Below, piece by piece: positions 8,076 through 16,696 of a stretch of DNA of 64,000 nucleotides. The notes below the pieces were generated by a model, which made no database searches, was not told the DNA's origin, and worked only from the letters and a program-made list of their open reading frames with translations. Numbering within the stretch: position 1 is the first letter of the stretch; each line of letters starts with the position of its first letter. Made by a program: the position numbers and the translations under genes. This stretch comes from Halobaculum sp. CBA1158 (GTDB lineage Archaea; Halobacteriota; Halobacteria; Halobacteriales; Haloferacaceae): the NCBI RefSeq assembly GCF_021431925.1, contig NZ_CP090371.1, positions 1,550,001 through 1,614,000 of the forward strand, in the 5' to 3' direction.

Positions 8076-9128
8076 CTACCCCTCGACGAGCCCCGCGGGA
8101 CCGACTTCGATGGCTTCGGCCAGCAGATCGACCGTCGCCGCCAGGTCGTCGACGTGTGCCGTCTCGACCGTCGAGTGGTGATACCGGACCGGGATCGACA
8201 GCGCCCCGACGGGCGTCGAGCCGGCGGCCGTCTGGAGCGCGCCGGTGTCCGTGCCGATGTTCGAAGCGACCTCGCGCTGGAACGGTACCGCGTGCTCGTC
8301 GGCCAGCGCCTCCAGTCGCCGGACGAACGTCGGGGTCGGCACGACGGTCGCGTCGACGTGTTTTATCCCGACGCCGGCACCGAGTTCGGTCACGCGGTCG
8401 GCGGGGTCGACGCCCGGAACCGACCGCTCGAGGGTGCCGTCGACGGCGATGGCTGCGTCGGGTGCGACGTCGACGCCGACGCCGGCGGCCCCCCGCAGGC
8501 CGACCTCCTCCTGGGTGGTCGCGACCGCGTGGACCGTCGCGTCCGGGTCGGCCCGCTCCAGCGCCCGGAGCACGGTCCACACGCCCGCCCTGTCGTCGAG
8601 CGCCGTGCCGGCGACGCAGTCGCCGATCCGCTCGGTCGGCGCGCGGGTCGTCACGGCGTCGCCGACGGAGACGCGCTCGCGCGCCTCCTCGGCCGACAGA
8701 CCCAGGTCGATCGCCACGTCCTCGACGTCCTGCTCGCCGTCGGTGTCGCGGACGTGCGCCGGCACCGCCCCGATCACGCCGTCCAGCGGGTCGTCGCCGT
8801 CGTCGGCGTGGACCCGGACGCGCATCGACCGGAGCACCTCGGGGTTCCACCCGCCGAGCGGCGAGACGCGAACGAACCCCTCGTCGTCGACGTGCCGGAC
8901 GAGGAATCCGATCTCGTCCATGTGGGCGGCGACGAGTAACTCCGGAGGGTCACCGCCGGCCGCGTCCGCCGCACCCTCTACGGTACCGATCACGTTGCCC
9001 ATCGCGTCCGTTCGGACGCGGTCGGCCGTCTCCTCGAACTCGCGGGCGACGATCGCCGCCGGTTCCGTCTCGTGGCCGACGGGACCGTGCGACTCTGTCA
9101 GTTCTCGCAGCAGGTCGAATCCGTCCAT
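8076..9128 (-). CDS. M42-family metallopeptidase (second copy)
   Basis: This 350-residue paralogue of the 5563-6627 peptidase keeps the same metal and catalytic motifs: AAHMDEIGF, GTALDDRAG, TQEEVGLRGA and AIAVDGT, plus a C-terminal YHHSTVE with a further metal-binding His. It is expected to be a cytoplasmic di-zinc or cobalt aminopeptidase that may assemble into a TET particle. The two copies are clearly diverged rather than a fresh duplication, and they sit on the same strand around the AstE-like deacylase. The trio may share a role in peptide or N-acyl-amino-acid turnover, but that is inference from position only. Confidence 0.92.
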   Translation of the reverse strand: MDGFDLLRELTESHGPVGHETEPAAIVAREFEETADRVRTDAMGNVIGTVEGAADAAGGDPPELLVAAHMDEIGFLVRHVDDEGFVRVSPLGGWNPEVLRSMRVRVHADDGDDPLDGVIGAVPAHVRDTDGEQDVEDVAIDLGLSAEEARERVSVGDAVTTRAPTERIGDCVAGTALDDRAGVWTVLRALERADPDATVHAVATTQEEVGLRGAAGVGVDVAPDAAIAVDGTLERSVPGVDPADRVTELGAGVGIKHVDATVVPTPTFVRRLEALADEHAVPFQREVASNIGTDTGALQTAAGSTPVGALSIPVRYHHSTVETAHVDDLAATVDLLAEAIEVGPAGLVEG

Positions 9129-9179
9129 GTCCGACGGTCGCGAGCGACGGCGAAAAGCCTCTGGATGGCGGCCGATCGA

Positions 9180-9217
9180 CTTGCCGACTACCGACCGACT
9201 TGCCGACTACCGACCGA
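9180..9217. repeat. Exact 19-bp tandem repeat, two copies
   Basis: The unit cttgccgactaccgaccga occurs at 9180-9198 and again at 9199-9217, in the gap between the DUF309 gene and the second M42 peptidase start. It would fall in the upstream region of the M42 gene (52-89 bases before its start) and so could affect its promoter. Confidence 0.9.
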
Positions 9218-9262
9218 CCGCCTCCTCGACCGCGACCGCGACGGCGACGGCGGAGGAGTCGA

Positions 9263-9793
9263 TCAGTGCTCGAGCGCCTCGACGTACTCGTAGTCGGCGT
9301 CGTAGGCGTCGGGTCGCTGGCCGTCGACGGCGATCCGCCAGCCGTCGAGGGCGGTCGGGTCCGCGAGGGCCCGCTCGAGCGTGTCGCGCACGTCGACCAC
9401 GTCGACGCCGTAGAAGTCCGCCGGGATCCCCTCAAGGTAGCCGAGCGCGGTCCGAAAGAGGCTCCGCATGCCGTCGTCGTCGCCGCCGGCGGGGCCCGCA
9501 CCGGCGGGGGGCTTGGTGCCGTCGGCGTCGAAGTCGAAGTGCTTGTGCGCGCCGGCGGCGACCTGGACCATGCCGTGGAGGAAGGCGCTCTCGGCCGTGC
9601 CGCGGCCGTAGTTGTACCACTCGTCCTCGAAGCAGTCGTGCGATTCGTGGAACGCGCCGTCGTTGAACAGTCGGACGCCGTGTTCGACCGCGCGACGGAG
9701 CGTCGCGTGCTCCCAGACGCGCTGCTCGCTCCGCCACCCGGTCGGATTTCCCAGCGGCGGGGCGACGCCGGGGTCGCGCGTGTGTTCGTCCAC
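9263..9793 (-). CDS. DUF309 domain protein
   Basis: The 176-residue protein has the helical DUF309 core with its signature near residues 43-59 ([18 protein letters not shown]), where conserved His, Glu and Trp residues line a likely binding pocket. A second helix pair ([16 protein letters not shown]) follows. Bacterial relatives are small, all-helical and of unknown biochemical role. The start is GTG at 9793. An Ala/Gly/Asp-rich insertion (about residues 93-108) interrupts the fold after KHFDFDADG. The product is soluble and presumably cytoplasmic. Confidence 0.85.
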   Translation of the reverse strand: MDEHTRDPGVAPPLGNPTGWRSEQRVWEHATLRRAVEHGVRLFNDGAFHESHDCFEDEWYNYGRGTAESAFLHGMVQVAAGAHKHFDFDADGTKPPAGAGPAGGDDDGMRSLFRTALGYLEGIPADFYGVDVVDVRDTLERALADPTALDGWRIAVDGQRPDAYDADYEYVEALEH

Positions 9794-9957
9794 ACTTCGG
9801 GGTGCGGAGGCGATCGGCGTAACTCCGTCGCCGACGGCGACGCCGGACGCGCCGGCGCTCCTCCGGCGAGCCTGTGCCGGTCCGTCGGGTATCCCACGCG
9901 CCGGAACGCCCGAGTGGACGAGTTTAATGTCCGTGGGCCCGTTGATCCGGGTGTCAG

Positions 9958-10248
9958 ATGTCCCCGTTTCGTCGAGCGCTCTCGCGTCTCGCTGGTGCCG
10001 CCGGTCGCGCGCGAAGAGACGCGCGTCGGGCGCGCCGTGCCGTCACGGACCGCGGGAGTCGCCCGGCGGTGTTGTACCTGCTCGCGCTCGGCGTCGCCGG
10101 CGCGAGTTTCCTGCTGTTCTTCCTCGGCGGCGGCGGCAGCCCCGACCCCCTCGAGTTCGGTCTGCTCATGGGCTCGTTCGGCGTCGTCCTCTACATGTCG
10201 ATCACGCAGGCGGGCAACGCGCCGCGTCGCGGTCGCGGACGGCCGTGA
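9958..10248 (+). CDS. Small membrane protein with a basic N-terminus
   Basis: The 96-residue protein has a strongly Arg-rich first third (about ten Arg in residues 5-33). Two membrane helices follow ([20 protein letters not shown] and [16 protein letters not shown]) with a Gly-rich turn between them, and the C-terminus is basic. By the positive-inside rule both ends should be cytoplasmic. It ends 80 bases before tRNA-Leu on the same strand. Function is unknown. Confidence 0.75.
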   Translation: MSPFRRALSRLAGAAGRARRDARRARRAVTDRGSRPAVLYLLALGVAGASFLLFFLGGGGSPDPLEFGLLMGSFGVVLYMSITQAGNAPRRGRGRP

Positions 10249-10294
10249 GGACACCGTCACGGTCGCTGCGGTAGCGTCGTTGGAAACCGGATCG

Positions 10295-10300
10295 TTAAAC
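10295..10300 (+). promoter_or_regulatory. TATA-like element for tRNA-Leu
   Basis: The hexamer TTAAAC lies 29-34 bases before the first base of the tRNA, the expected archaeal box A distance, in an otherwise G+C-rich stretch. Confidence 0.5.
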
Positions 10301-10328
10301 TCCGACGCCCCTAACTCACCGGACGCGT

Positions 10329-10412
10329 GCGAGGGTAGCCAAGCCCGGAAACGGCGGCGGACTCAAGATCCGCTCCTGTAGAGGTCCAAGGGTTCAAATC
10401 CCTTCCCTCGCA
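10329..10412 (+). tRNA. tRNA-Leu (anticodon CAA)
   Basis: An 84-base class II tRNA can be folded by eye. The acceptor stem is GCGAGGG (10329-10335) with CCCTCGC (10405-10411), followed by discriminator A at 10412. The anticodon stem GCGGA/TCCGC encloses the loop CTCAAGA with anticodon CAA, which reads UUG codons. There is a long variable arm, as expected for Leu, and the T arm is AAGGG-TTCAAAT-CCCTT. CCA is not encoded, and I see no intron after position 37. Two short hairpins follow directly downstream. Confidence 0.95.
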
Positions 10413-10416
10413 TCGC

Positions 10417-10457
10417 CGGGGTCGTTCCCCGTGATGCGGAGGGCGCTCTCGGAGCGC
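10417..10457 (+). terminator. Two short hairpins just downstream of tRNA-Leu
   Basis: CGGGG-tcgtt-CCCCG (10417-10431) and GCGCTC-tcg-GAGCGC (10443-10457) can each form a stem-loop within 45 bases of the tRNA 3' end. They may help end or process the tRNA transcript. There is no T-rich tract, so this is a structural observation and not a proven terminator. Confidence 0.4.
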
Positions 10458-10458
10458 T

Positions 10459-10469
10459 CTTCCCTCGCA
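10459..10469 (+). repeat. Partial copy of the tRNA-Leu 3' end
   Basis: The 11 bases CTTCCCTCGCA at 10402-10412, which are the last bases of the tRNA, recur at 10459-10469. Archaeal integrating elements use tRNA 3' ends as attachment sites and leave such direct repeats, but no integrase gene lies nearby and only 46 bases separate the copies. Confidence 0.4.
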
Positions 10470-10623
10470 AAAACTCACTTCCACACCCGGCCGAGGAGCC
10501 GAAGCGCTCGCCGTCACCGACCAGAGATCCGTTCCGGAGGCTACGGCGCACGCGACGGGGCCGAGAGAGAAACGGGCAAGAGAGAAAAGAGCAGGAGAGA
10601 GAAGATCCGAGGGTCCGAGACCG

Positions 10624-10875
10624 TCACTCGCCGCCGTCGGTGGCGACACCGAGCAGTTCGTCGGCGACGCGGCCGGCGTCGGCGGGGTCGGGGCGGCCGC
10701 CGTCGCGGACTTCCTCGCCGAGTTCGGCCGCGAGATCCGCCACGTCAGCACCGGTGCCCGCGGCGTGGACGCGTTCGAACGCCGGGCGGTAGCCGGCCGC
10801 ACAGCGTCGACCGCCGTCGGTCGTCGTCGCGTCGATGACGTGTTCGATCTGTCTGACCGCCTCGCTGGGTCGCAT
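10624..10875 (-). CDS. Small conserved haloarchaeal protein, unknown function
   Basis: The 83-residue acidic protein begins MRPSEAVRQIEHVIDATTTD and is predicted mostly helical, with no membrane segment or Cys motif. The start is set at ATG 10875, which follows an unusually AT-rich stretch (10873-10910, including tattttgta and attgt on the minus strand) that makes a credible leaderless promoter. Upstream in-frame residues to 10962 show no coding character. The C-terminal half is rich in Ala, Gly, Asp and Glu. I do not recognise a family. Confidence 0.6.
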   Translation of the reverse strand: MRPSEAVRQIEHVIDATTTDGGRRCAAGYRPAFERVHAAGTGADVADLAAELGEEVRDGGRPDPADAGRVADELLGVATDGGE

Positions 10876-11039
10876 TACAAAATATCTACACGCCATCGAC
10901 AATAAGTCCCGTCTGAGTCGCGTGCGAGTAAACAGTCGTACCGAGGTGTTTGCGGGAGTCACACGCTCGAACGGTACGACACAACAGCCCGGATCCGAGT
11001 GCGATACGGCGGCTCATCCGCATCGCGAGCGGTCCCGGG

Positions 11040-11477
11040 CTACGGGAGTCGACGGCGCACGGCGTCGAGGTACTCGGCGGCGACCGTCGGGTCGGCCGCC
11101 GCGAGGTCGGCGACGCGCTCGCAGCCGTGGCGGATCCGGTCGCGACGGTCGCCGGGGGGCAGTTTGTTCTCCGCGACGGTGTGCGCGGTGTCGACGGCCG
11201 CGAGCGCCTCCGCCGTGCGCCCCTCGCGGACGGCGACGCGCGCGGACTCGACGAGCTGCGTCAGCGCCGACTCCACGTCCGCGGGAAGGTCCGACGGCGT
11301 CGCCCCGTCCGGAACGTCGGCGTTGGCGTCGTCGGTCCGCCCGTCGGTCGGACGTGAGGGACCGGTCGCGTCCGGCAGTTCGGGGAACCCGGACGACTCC
11401 GGGAGTTCCGACGGATCGGAAGGCTCCGGGAGCCCCGTGCGCTCGCGCGGGTCGCCGTCCTCGCGCTCGTCGTCCAT
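11040..11477 (-). CDS. Conserved hypothetical protein with disordered acidic N-terminus and helical C-terminal domain
   Basis: The 145-residue product starts MDDEREDGDPRERTGLPEPS. Its first 75 or so residues are Pro/Ser/Asp/Glu-rich and probably disordered. The last 70 residues form a compact helical domain (VESALTQLVESARVAVREGR through AAEYLDAVRRRLP) reminiscent of a helical repeat. No enzyme motif is visible. The gene is divergent from the inositol-phosphatase-family gene with an 80-bp shared upstream gap. I cannot name the family. Confidence 0.65.
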   Translation of the reverse strand: MDDEREDGDPRERTGLPEPSDPSELPESSGFPELPDATGPSRPTDGRTDDANADVPDGATPSDLPADVESALTQLVESARVAVREGRTAEALAAVDTAHTVAENKLPPGDRRDRIRHGCERVADLAAADPTVAAEYLDAVRRRLP

Positions 11478-11557
11478 GACCGGGGCGTGGAGACGCCGCA
11501 CCAAAACTTCCGCGGCGAACCGACGGCTATTCCGGGGAGACTCCCCGAGAGGGGTGC

Positions 11558-12382
11558 ATGCACGACGACGAGTCCGGCGAGTCCGTCGCCGAGCGCGCCG
11601 CGGTCGCCGAGGACGCCGCCCGCGCGGGCGGAGCGGTCGCGGGCGAGCACTTCCGGCGCGACATCGACGTGGAACGCAAGTCGGGCAAGACGGACGTGGT
11701 GACCGAGGCCGACCGCGCCAGCCAGCGGCGCGTCATCGAGCGCGTCCGCGAGACGTACCCCGCAGACGCCGTCGTCGGCGAGGAGGAGGACGAACTGAAG
11801 GCCGTGCCCGATTCGGGGGCAGCGTGGGTGATCGACCCCATCGACGGGACGAACAACTACGTCCGCGACATCCGGGCGTTCGCGACCGCCGTCGCCGCCG
11901 TCGTCGACGGCGAGCCGGTCGCCGCCGCGACGGTGGCCCCGGCGCTGGACGACGTGTACGTCGCCGACGGCGACGCGGTCAGGCGCAACGGGGAGCCGGT
12001 GAGCGTCAGCGACCGCACCGACCCCGAGACGGCGGCGGTCGCGCCGACGGTGTGGTGGGACTTCGATCACCGGGACGAGTACGCCGCCGCCTGCACCGAG
12101 ATCGTCGAGCGCTTCGGCGACATGCGACGGTTCGGCTCCGCGCAGGTGACGCTCGCGCTGGTCGCCGCTGGGGCGCTCGACGCGACGATCACGAACGTCG
12201 AGTGCAACCCCTGGGACAGCGTCGGCGGCGTCCACATGGTTCGGGTCGCCGGCGGGACGGTGACGGACCTGAACGGCGAGCCGTGGCGACACGACTCGAC
12301 CGGGCTGGTCGCCTCCAACGGCGGCGTCCACGAGGAGGCGCTTTCGGCCGCCCGCGCGGCCGACGCCGTCGGCGACCGGTAG
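11558..12382 (+). CDS. Inositol monophosphatase/FBPase-superfamily phosphatase
   Basis: The 274-residue protein has the metal-binding motifs of the Li-sensitive phosphatase superfamily: Glu75/Glu76 in GEEED, DPIDGTNNY with Asp93 and Asp96, and PWDSVGGVHM with Asp220. These bind the Mg ions that hydrolyse a phosphomonoester such as inositol-1-phosphate, fructose-1,6-bisphosphate or PAP. The substrate cannot be decided from sequence; archaeal members often have dual IMPase/FBPase activity. The length is normal for the family. It lies 60 bases before an Lrp-type regulator on the same strand, which could be cotranscribed. Confidence 0.9.
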   Translation: MHDDESGESVAERAAVAEDAARAGGAVAGEHFRRDIDVERKSGKTDVVTEADRASQRRVIERVRETYPADAVVGEEEDELKAVPDSGAAWVIDPIDGTNNYVRDIRAFATAVAAVVDGEPVAAATVAPALDDVYVADGDAVRRNGEPVSVSDRTDPETAAVAPTVWWDFDHRDEYAAACTEIVERFGDMRRFGSAQVTLALVAAGALDATITNVECNPWDSVGGVHMVRVAGGTVTDLNGEPWRHDSTGLVASNGGVHEEALSAARAADAVGDR

Positions 12383-12442
12383 GGTTCGAGCGACCGCGAC
12401 GCGAACCCAAACGTCGAAGTCGGTGAGGCGGTCACAACGGGC

Positions 12443-12892
12443 ATGGAACTCGACGAAACGGACCGAGAGATCCTCAGGATCCTCCAGGAGGACGCGCGAA
12501 CTCCCTTCAGCGAGGTCGCCAGACGGATCGACATGTCGAGCGCGACAGTCCACGACCGGGTCTCCCGGATGGAAGAGGCGGGCGTGCTGACGGGGTATCA
12601 CGCCGAGGTCGACGCGAAGGCGCTCGGCTACGGCGTCTCGGCGTTCGTCGGGCTCCGCGTCCAGCAGGGACACGAGGAGGAGGCGCTGGAGACCCTTCGC
12701 GAGGTCGAGGGGGTCCGCGAGGTCCACCTCACGACCGGCGAGTACGACGTGATGTTGCGGGTGTACGCCGAGTCGACGGACGACCTGCGAGAGCTGATGT
12801 TCGGCCAGATCGCGACGATGGAGGGGTTCGACCGGTCGCAGACGATGGTGATCCTCGGGACCGACTACGAGGAGTCGGGCGTCCCGATCTGA
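12443..12892 (+). CDS. Lrp/AsnC-family transcription regulator
   Basis: The 149-residue protein has an N-terminal helix-turn-helix (LDETDREILRILQEDARTPF through VHDRVSRMEEAG, residues 3-46) and a C-terminal RAM/AsnC ligand-binding domain. That domain contains VREVHLTTGEYDVML and ends in a hydrophobic strand. Lrp proteins form dimers and octamers and respond to amino acids; haloarchaeal members control amino-acid and central metabolism. Its targets are not evident here, since the neighbours are a phosphatase and HD-domain proteins. Confidence 0.93.
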   Translation: MELDETDREILRILQEDARTPFSEVARRIDMSSATVHDRVSRMEEAGVLTGYHAEVDAKALGYGVSAFVGLRVQQGHEEEALETLREVEGVREVHLTTGEYDVMLRVYAESTDDLRELMFGQIATMEGFDRSQTMVILGTDYEESGVPI

Positions 12893-13055
12893 CTCGTGCC
12901 GGGCAGCGGTGTGCGACGGGCGTCGATCGCACTCGCGTCCCGATGCCGGCGTCGGGTTGGCCGACAGCCCCCATGATCGCCGACTCCGCGAGGCACCGTC
13001 GCACCCGACACCGACACGACTACACGCCCGCACCCGCCTTCTCCGATAGATCGAC

Positions 13056-14231
13056 ATGAAGGCGATCAAGGACAGCGTCCACGACTACATCACCCTCGAC
13101 CCCGTCGCCGTCGACCTCCTCGACACGCGCACCCTCCAGCGCCTGCGCCACATCAAACAGCTATCGACCGTTCGGCTCGTCTACCCCTCGGCCTCGCACA
13201 CCCGCTTCGAGCACTCGATCGGCGTCTACCACCTCGCCGACCGCGCGCTCGACCACCTCGGCGTCGACGGCGACCGCGCGCGCCACCTCAGGGCCGCCGC
13301 CCTCCTTCACGACGTCGGCCACGGCCCGTACGGCCACCAGACCGAGGAAGTGATCCGCCGGCGCACCGGCGTCGACCACGACGAGATCGGCGACCTGCTC
13401 GACGACACCGACGCCGGCGACGTGCTCGACGACCACGGACTCTCGATCGACCGCGTCGCCGCCATCGTCCGCGGCGAGGGGGAACTCGGCCAACTCGTGT
13501 CCGGCGAACTGGACGTGGACCGGATGGACTACCTCGTGCGCGACGCTCACCACACCGGCGTCCCCTACGGCACCATCGACCACGGACGACTCGTTCGCGA
13601 ACTCCGATACCGCGACGGCGCGCTCGTGCTCGGCGAGGGGAACGTCCAGACCGCCGAGTCGCTGCTGCTCGCCAGAGCCCTCATGGACGCCACCGTCTAC
13701 CGCCACCACGTCTCTCGCGTCGCCGGCGCGATGCTCGAGCGCGCCTCCGAACGACTGCTCGAATCCGACGCCGGAGTCGACGTGGAGCGATTCCGTCGGA
13801 TGGCCGACCACGACCTGCTCGTCGCGCTGCGCGAGCACGTCCCCGCCCTCGGCGAGCGCATCGAGTACCGTGACCTCTACAAGCGCGCGATCTGGGCCGA
13901 CCTCTCGGCGACGCCCGCCGACGTGGTCGAGATGGACCACTCGGACGAGCGGGCGGCCGAACGCGAGATCGCCGAGGCGGCCGGCCTCGACGACCGCGAG
14001 GTGATCGTCGACGTGCCCGGCCGGCCCACGTTCACCGAGGCCGGCAGCAGGGTGCTCGTCGACGGCGTCCCGCAGCGCCTGGAGGACGCCTCCGAACTCG
14101 TCTCGGGGCTGCGGGCGGCCCAGCGCGCCGGCTGGCGAATGGGCGTGTACGCGCCCGCAGAACACACAGACGCCGTCGCCGCCGCCGCCGAGGACGTGCT
14201 CGGGGTGCGCGCGGGACCGATCCGCGATTGA
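13056..14231 (+). CDS. HD-domain phosphohydrolase (SAMHD1/dGTPase-like), first of a tandem pair
   Basis: The 391-residue protein belongs to the HD superfamily branch related to SAMHD1 and bacterial dGTPases. Metal-binding motifs are HTRFEHSIG (His53), AALLHDVGHGPYGH (His85-Asp86) and DVDRMDYLVRDAHHTG (Asp158 region). Members hydrolyse dNTPs or other phosphoesters; no haloarchaeal substrate is established. The next gene (14308-15540) is a close paralogue with several stretches that match almost base for base. The 163-bp gap upstream shows nothing but a promoter-length stretch. Confidence 0.88.
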   Translation: MKAIKDSVHDYITLDPVAVDLLDTRTLQRLRHIKQLSTVRLVYPSASHTRFEHSIGVYHLADRALDHLGVDGDRARHLRAAALLHDVGHGPYGHQTEEVIRRRTGVDHDEIGDLLDDTDAGDVLDDHGLSIDRVAAIVRGEGELGQLVSGELDVDRMDYLVRDAHHTGVPYGTIDHGRLVRELRYRDGALVLGEGNVQTAESLLLARALMDATVYRHHVSRVAGAMLERASERLLESDAGVDVERFRRMADHDLLVALREHVPALGERIEYRDLYKRAIWADLSATPADVVEMDHSDERAAEREIAEAAGLDDREVIVDVPGRPTFTEAGSRVLVDGVPQRLEDASELVSGLRAAQRAGWRMGVYAPAEHTDAVAAAAEDVLGVRAGPIRD

Positions 14232-14307
14232 CAGCCGCGTCCGCGAGCGCGCGTCGGGCGACCGCATCGCCCACAGTTTATCACCGATGCCAGCAAAAGC
14301 CGGCGTA

Positions 14308-15540
14308 ATGACGACGATCAAAGACTCCGTCCACGACCACATCTCCGTGGACGGCGTCGCCGCGGATCTCCTCGACACGGGGCCGGTCCAGCGACTCCGC
14401 CGGGTCGCTCAACTCGGAACGGTGAAGCTGGTGTATCCGTCCGCGAACCACACGCGCTTCGAGCACTCGCTGGGCGTGTACCACCTGGCCGACCGGGCGC
14501 TCGCGTCGCTCGGGGTCGAGGGCGTCGAGGCTGAGCGCGTCCGGGCGGCCGCCCTCCTCCACGACATCGGCCACGCGCCCTTCAGCCACAACGTCGAGGA
14601 GTTGCTCCACCGACACACCGGCCTGTATCACGACGACGTGACGGATCTGCTCGTCGACACCGAGGTGGGTGCGGTGTTGCGCGAGCACGACCTCGACCCC
14701 GGGCGGATCGCGGGGCTGATCGCCGGCGAGGGCCAGTACGGACAGCTCGTCTCCGGTGAACTCGACGTGGACCGGATGGACTACCTGGTGCGCGACGCCC
14801 ACCACACCGGCGTCCCCTACGGCACCATCGACCACGAGCGACTCGTTCGCGAGTTGACGTTCGCCGACGGGGAGTTGGTGCTCGACGAGGGGAACGTCCA
14901 GACCGCCGAGTCGCTGCTGATGGCGAGAGCCCTGATGACGCCGACCGTGTACGCTCACCCCGTCGCACGCATCTCGAAGGCGATGCTCCGACGAGCGACC
15001 GAGCGGCTGATCGCGACGCCGGACATCTCGGCCGCGGAGGTCCGTCGGATGGACGATTACGACCTGATCTGTGCGCTCCGGATGACGCCTGACACCGAGG
15101 AGTTCGCGGAGCGCTACGACCGGCGCGACCTGTTCAAACGGGCGGTGTGGGCCGAGTACGGCGACACGCCCGAACGACTCCGTTCGGCCGACCACGGTGA
15201 GATCAGGGACCTCGAGGCCGACATCGCCGACCGAGCGGCGGTCCCGGCCGGCCAGGTCGTGCTAGACGTGCCCGCCGAGCCGTCGATGACGGAGTCGACC
15301 TCGGAGGTGCTCGTCGGCGGCGAGGTGCGCCGTCTCGGCGATCACTCCCCGCTCGTGACCGGGCTCCGGACCGCCCAGAAACGCCAATGGCGGATGGGCG
15401 TGTACACCGTCGCCGACGCGACCGACCGCGTCGGGAGGGCCGCTGTCGACGTGCTCGGGCTCGATATCGACGGCGCGCTCGTCTCGGAGGTGCGCCGGCG
15501 CGTGAACGCCAGCCTCGACGAGTTCGAAGGGGGTGCGTGA
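14308..15540 (+). CDS. HD-domain phosphohydrolase (SAMHD1/dGTPase-like), second of a tandem pair
   Basis: The 410-residue paralogue of the preceding gene keeps the same HD motifs at matching positions (HTRFEHSLG, AALLHDIGHAPFSH, DVDRMDYLVRDAHHTG). Its C-terminus is about 20 residues longer. The ATG at 14308 gives MTTIKDSVHDHISVDG, which aligns with the start MKAIKDSVHDYITLDP of copy one; the in-frame ATG at 14287 would add seven unmatched residues. It ends two bases before the amidohydrolase start, so the two are likely cotranscribed. Having two retained copies suggests different substrates or a mixed oligomer. Confidence 0.88.
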   Translation: MTTIKDSVHDHISVDGVAADLLDTGPVQRLRRVAQLGTVKLVYPSANHTRFEHSLGVYHLADRALASLGVEGVEAERVRAAALLHDIGHAPFSHNVEELLHRHTGLYHDDVTDLLVDTEVGAVLREHDLDPGRIAGLIAGEGQYGQLVSGELDVDRMDYLVRDAHHTGVPYGTIDHERLVRELTFADGELVLDEGNVQTAESLLMARALMTPTVYAHPVARISKAMLRRATERLIATPDISAAEVRRMDDYDLICALRMTPDTEEFAERYDRRDLFKRAVWAEYGDTPERLRSADHGEIRDLEADIADRAAVPAGQVVLDVPAEPSMTESTSEVLVGGEVRRLGDHSPLVTGLRTAQKRQWRMGVYTVADATDRVGRAAVDVLGLDIDGALVSEVRRRVNASLDEFEGGA

Positions 15541-15542
15541 CG

Positions 15543-16592
15543 ATGGGGGCCGTCACGACCTTCGAGGGAACCGTGCTCGTCGGGCGCGACTTCGAGGCCG
15601 TCGAGGGCCGTGTCGTCGTCGAAGACGGCACGGTCGCGGGGATCGAAGAGGCACCGGTCGCCAGCGACGACATCGTGCTCCCGGCGTTCGTCAACGCCCA
15701 CACCCACATCGGCGACTCGGTCGCGAAGGAGGCCGGTCGCGGCTTGGATCTGGACGAACTCGTCGCGCCGCCCGACGGACTGAAACACCGGATCCTCCGG
15801 GAGACGAGCACCGAACAGAAGGTCACGGCGATGATTCGCTCCCTGCGACACATGCACGCGACGGGGACGACCGCCCACGTCGAGTTCCGCGAGGGCGGCG
15901 TCGCCGGCGTCGACGCGATCGAGGCCGCCGTCGACGGACTGCCGATCGAGTCGGTCGTGCTCGGGCGCGAGACGGCCGACGCGATGGAACACCCCTTCGC
16001 CGCGGGCTTCGGGGCGAGCGGCGCGCGCGACGGCGACTTCGCCGCCGAGCGCAACGCGACCCGACGGGCGGGAAAGCAGTTCGGCATTCACGCCGGCGAG
16101 CGGGACTCCCTGGACGTCGAGGCGGCGATGGACCTCGACCCGGACCACATCGTCCACATGGTCCACCCGGAGGAGACCCACCTCGATCGGCTCGCGGACG
16201 CCCGGTGGCCGGTCGTCGTCTGTCCGCGCTCGAACCTCGTCACGGGCGTCGGTGTTCCCCCGGTACGCGAACTGCTCGACCGCACCACGGTCGCGCTGGG
16301 CACGGACAACGTGATGCTCAACAGTCCCTCGATGTTCCGCGAGATGGAGTTCGCGGCGAAGCTGACCGACGCCACCGCCGTCGAGGTGCTCCGGATGGCG
16401 ACCGTGAACGGGGCCGACGTCGCGGGCCTCGACTGCGGCGTGATCGAGGAGGGGCGACCCGCGCGGCTGGTCGTCCTCGACGGCGACACAGACAACCTCG
16501 CCGGCGTTCGCGACGCCGTGCGGGCGGTCGTCCGCCGGGCCGGCGAGGGCGACGTGAAGGCGGTCACGACGCCGGACGGTCGGATCGAGTGA
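15543..16592 (+). CDS. Amidohydrolase-superfamily enzyme (deaminase/chlorohydrolase-like)
   Basis: The 349-residue metal-dependent hydrolase has the beta-barrel motifs of the amidohydrolase superfamily. They are VNAHTHIGD (His53, His55), FGIHAGE with the third metal His, a later His in MVHPEETHL, and ALGTDNVMLNSP with the catalytic Asp. The N- and C-terminal strands form the usual sandwich domain (VLVGRDFEAVEGRVVVEDG and RPARLVVLDGD). The spacing resembles cytosine or S-adenosylhomocysteine deaminase-like members, but the substrate is not assignable. It starts two bases after the second HD protein, so a nucleotide or nucleoside salvage link is plausible. Confidence 0.85.
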   Translation: MGAVTTFEGTVLVGRDFEAVEGRVVVEDGTVAGIEEAPVASDDIVLPAFVNAHTHIGDSVAKEAGRGLDLDELVAPPDGLKHRILRETSTEQKVTAMIRSLRHMHATGTTAHVEFREGGVAGVDAIEAAVDGLPIESVVLGRETADAMEHPFAAGFGASGARDGDFAAERNATRRAGKQFGIHAGERDSLDVEAAMDLDPDHIVHMVHPEETHLDRLADARWPVVVCPRSNLVTGVGVPPVRELLDRTTVALGTDNVMLNSPSMFREMEFAAKLTDATAVEVLRMATVNGADVAGLDCGVIEEGRPARLVVLDGDTDNLAGVRDAVRAVVRRAGEGDVKAVTTPDGRIE

Positions 16593-16696
16593 CGGCTCGC
16601 GCGACGATGCGCCGACCGGTCTGACAGGACGGCACGGGCAGCGACCGCGACGGCGACGCCGACACGCCCAAATCCCGGGACCTCGACTCGCCGCGT

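Noticed and set aside
10329-10469. Integrated mobile element at tRNA-Leu
   Set aside because: No integrase or element genes lie nearby and the two end copies are only 46 bases apart.
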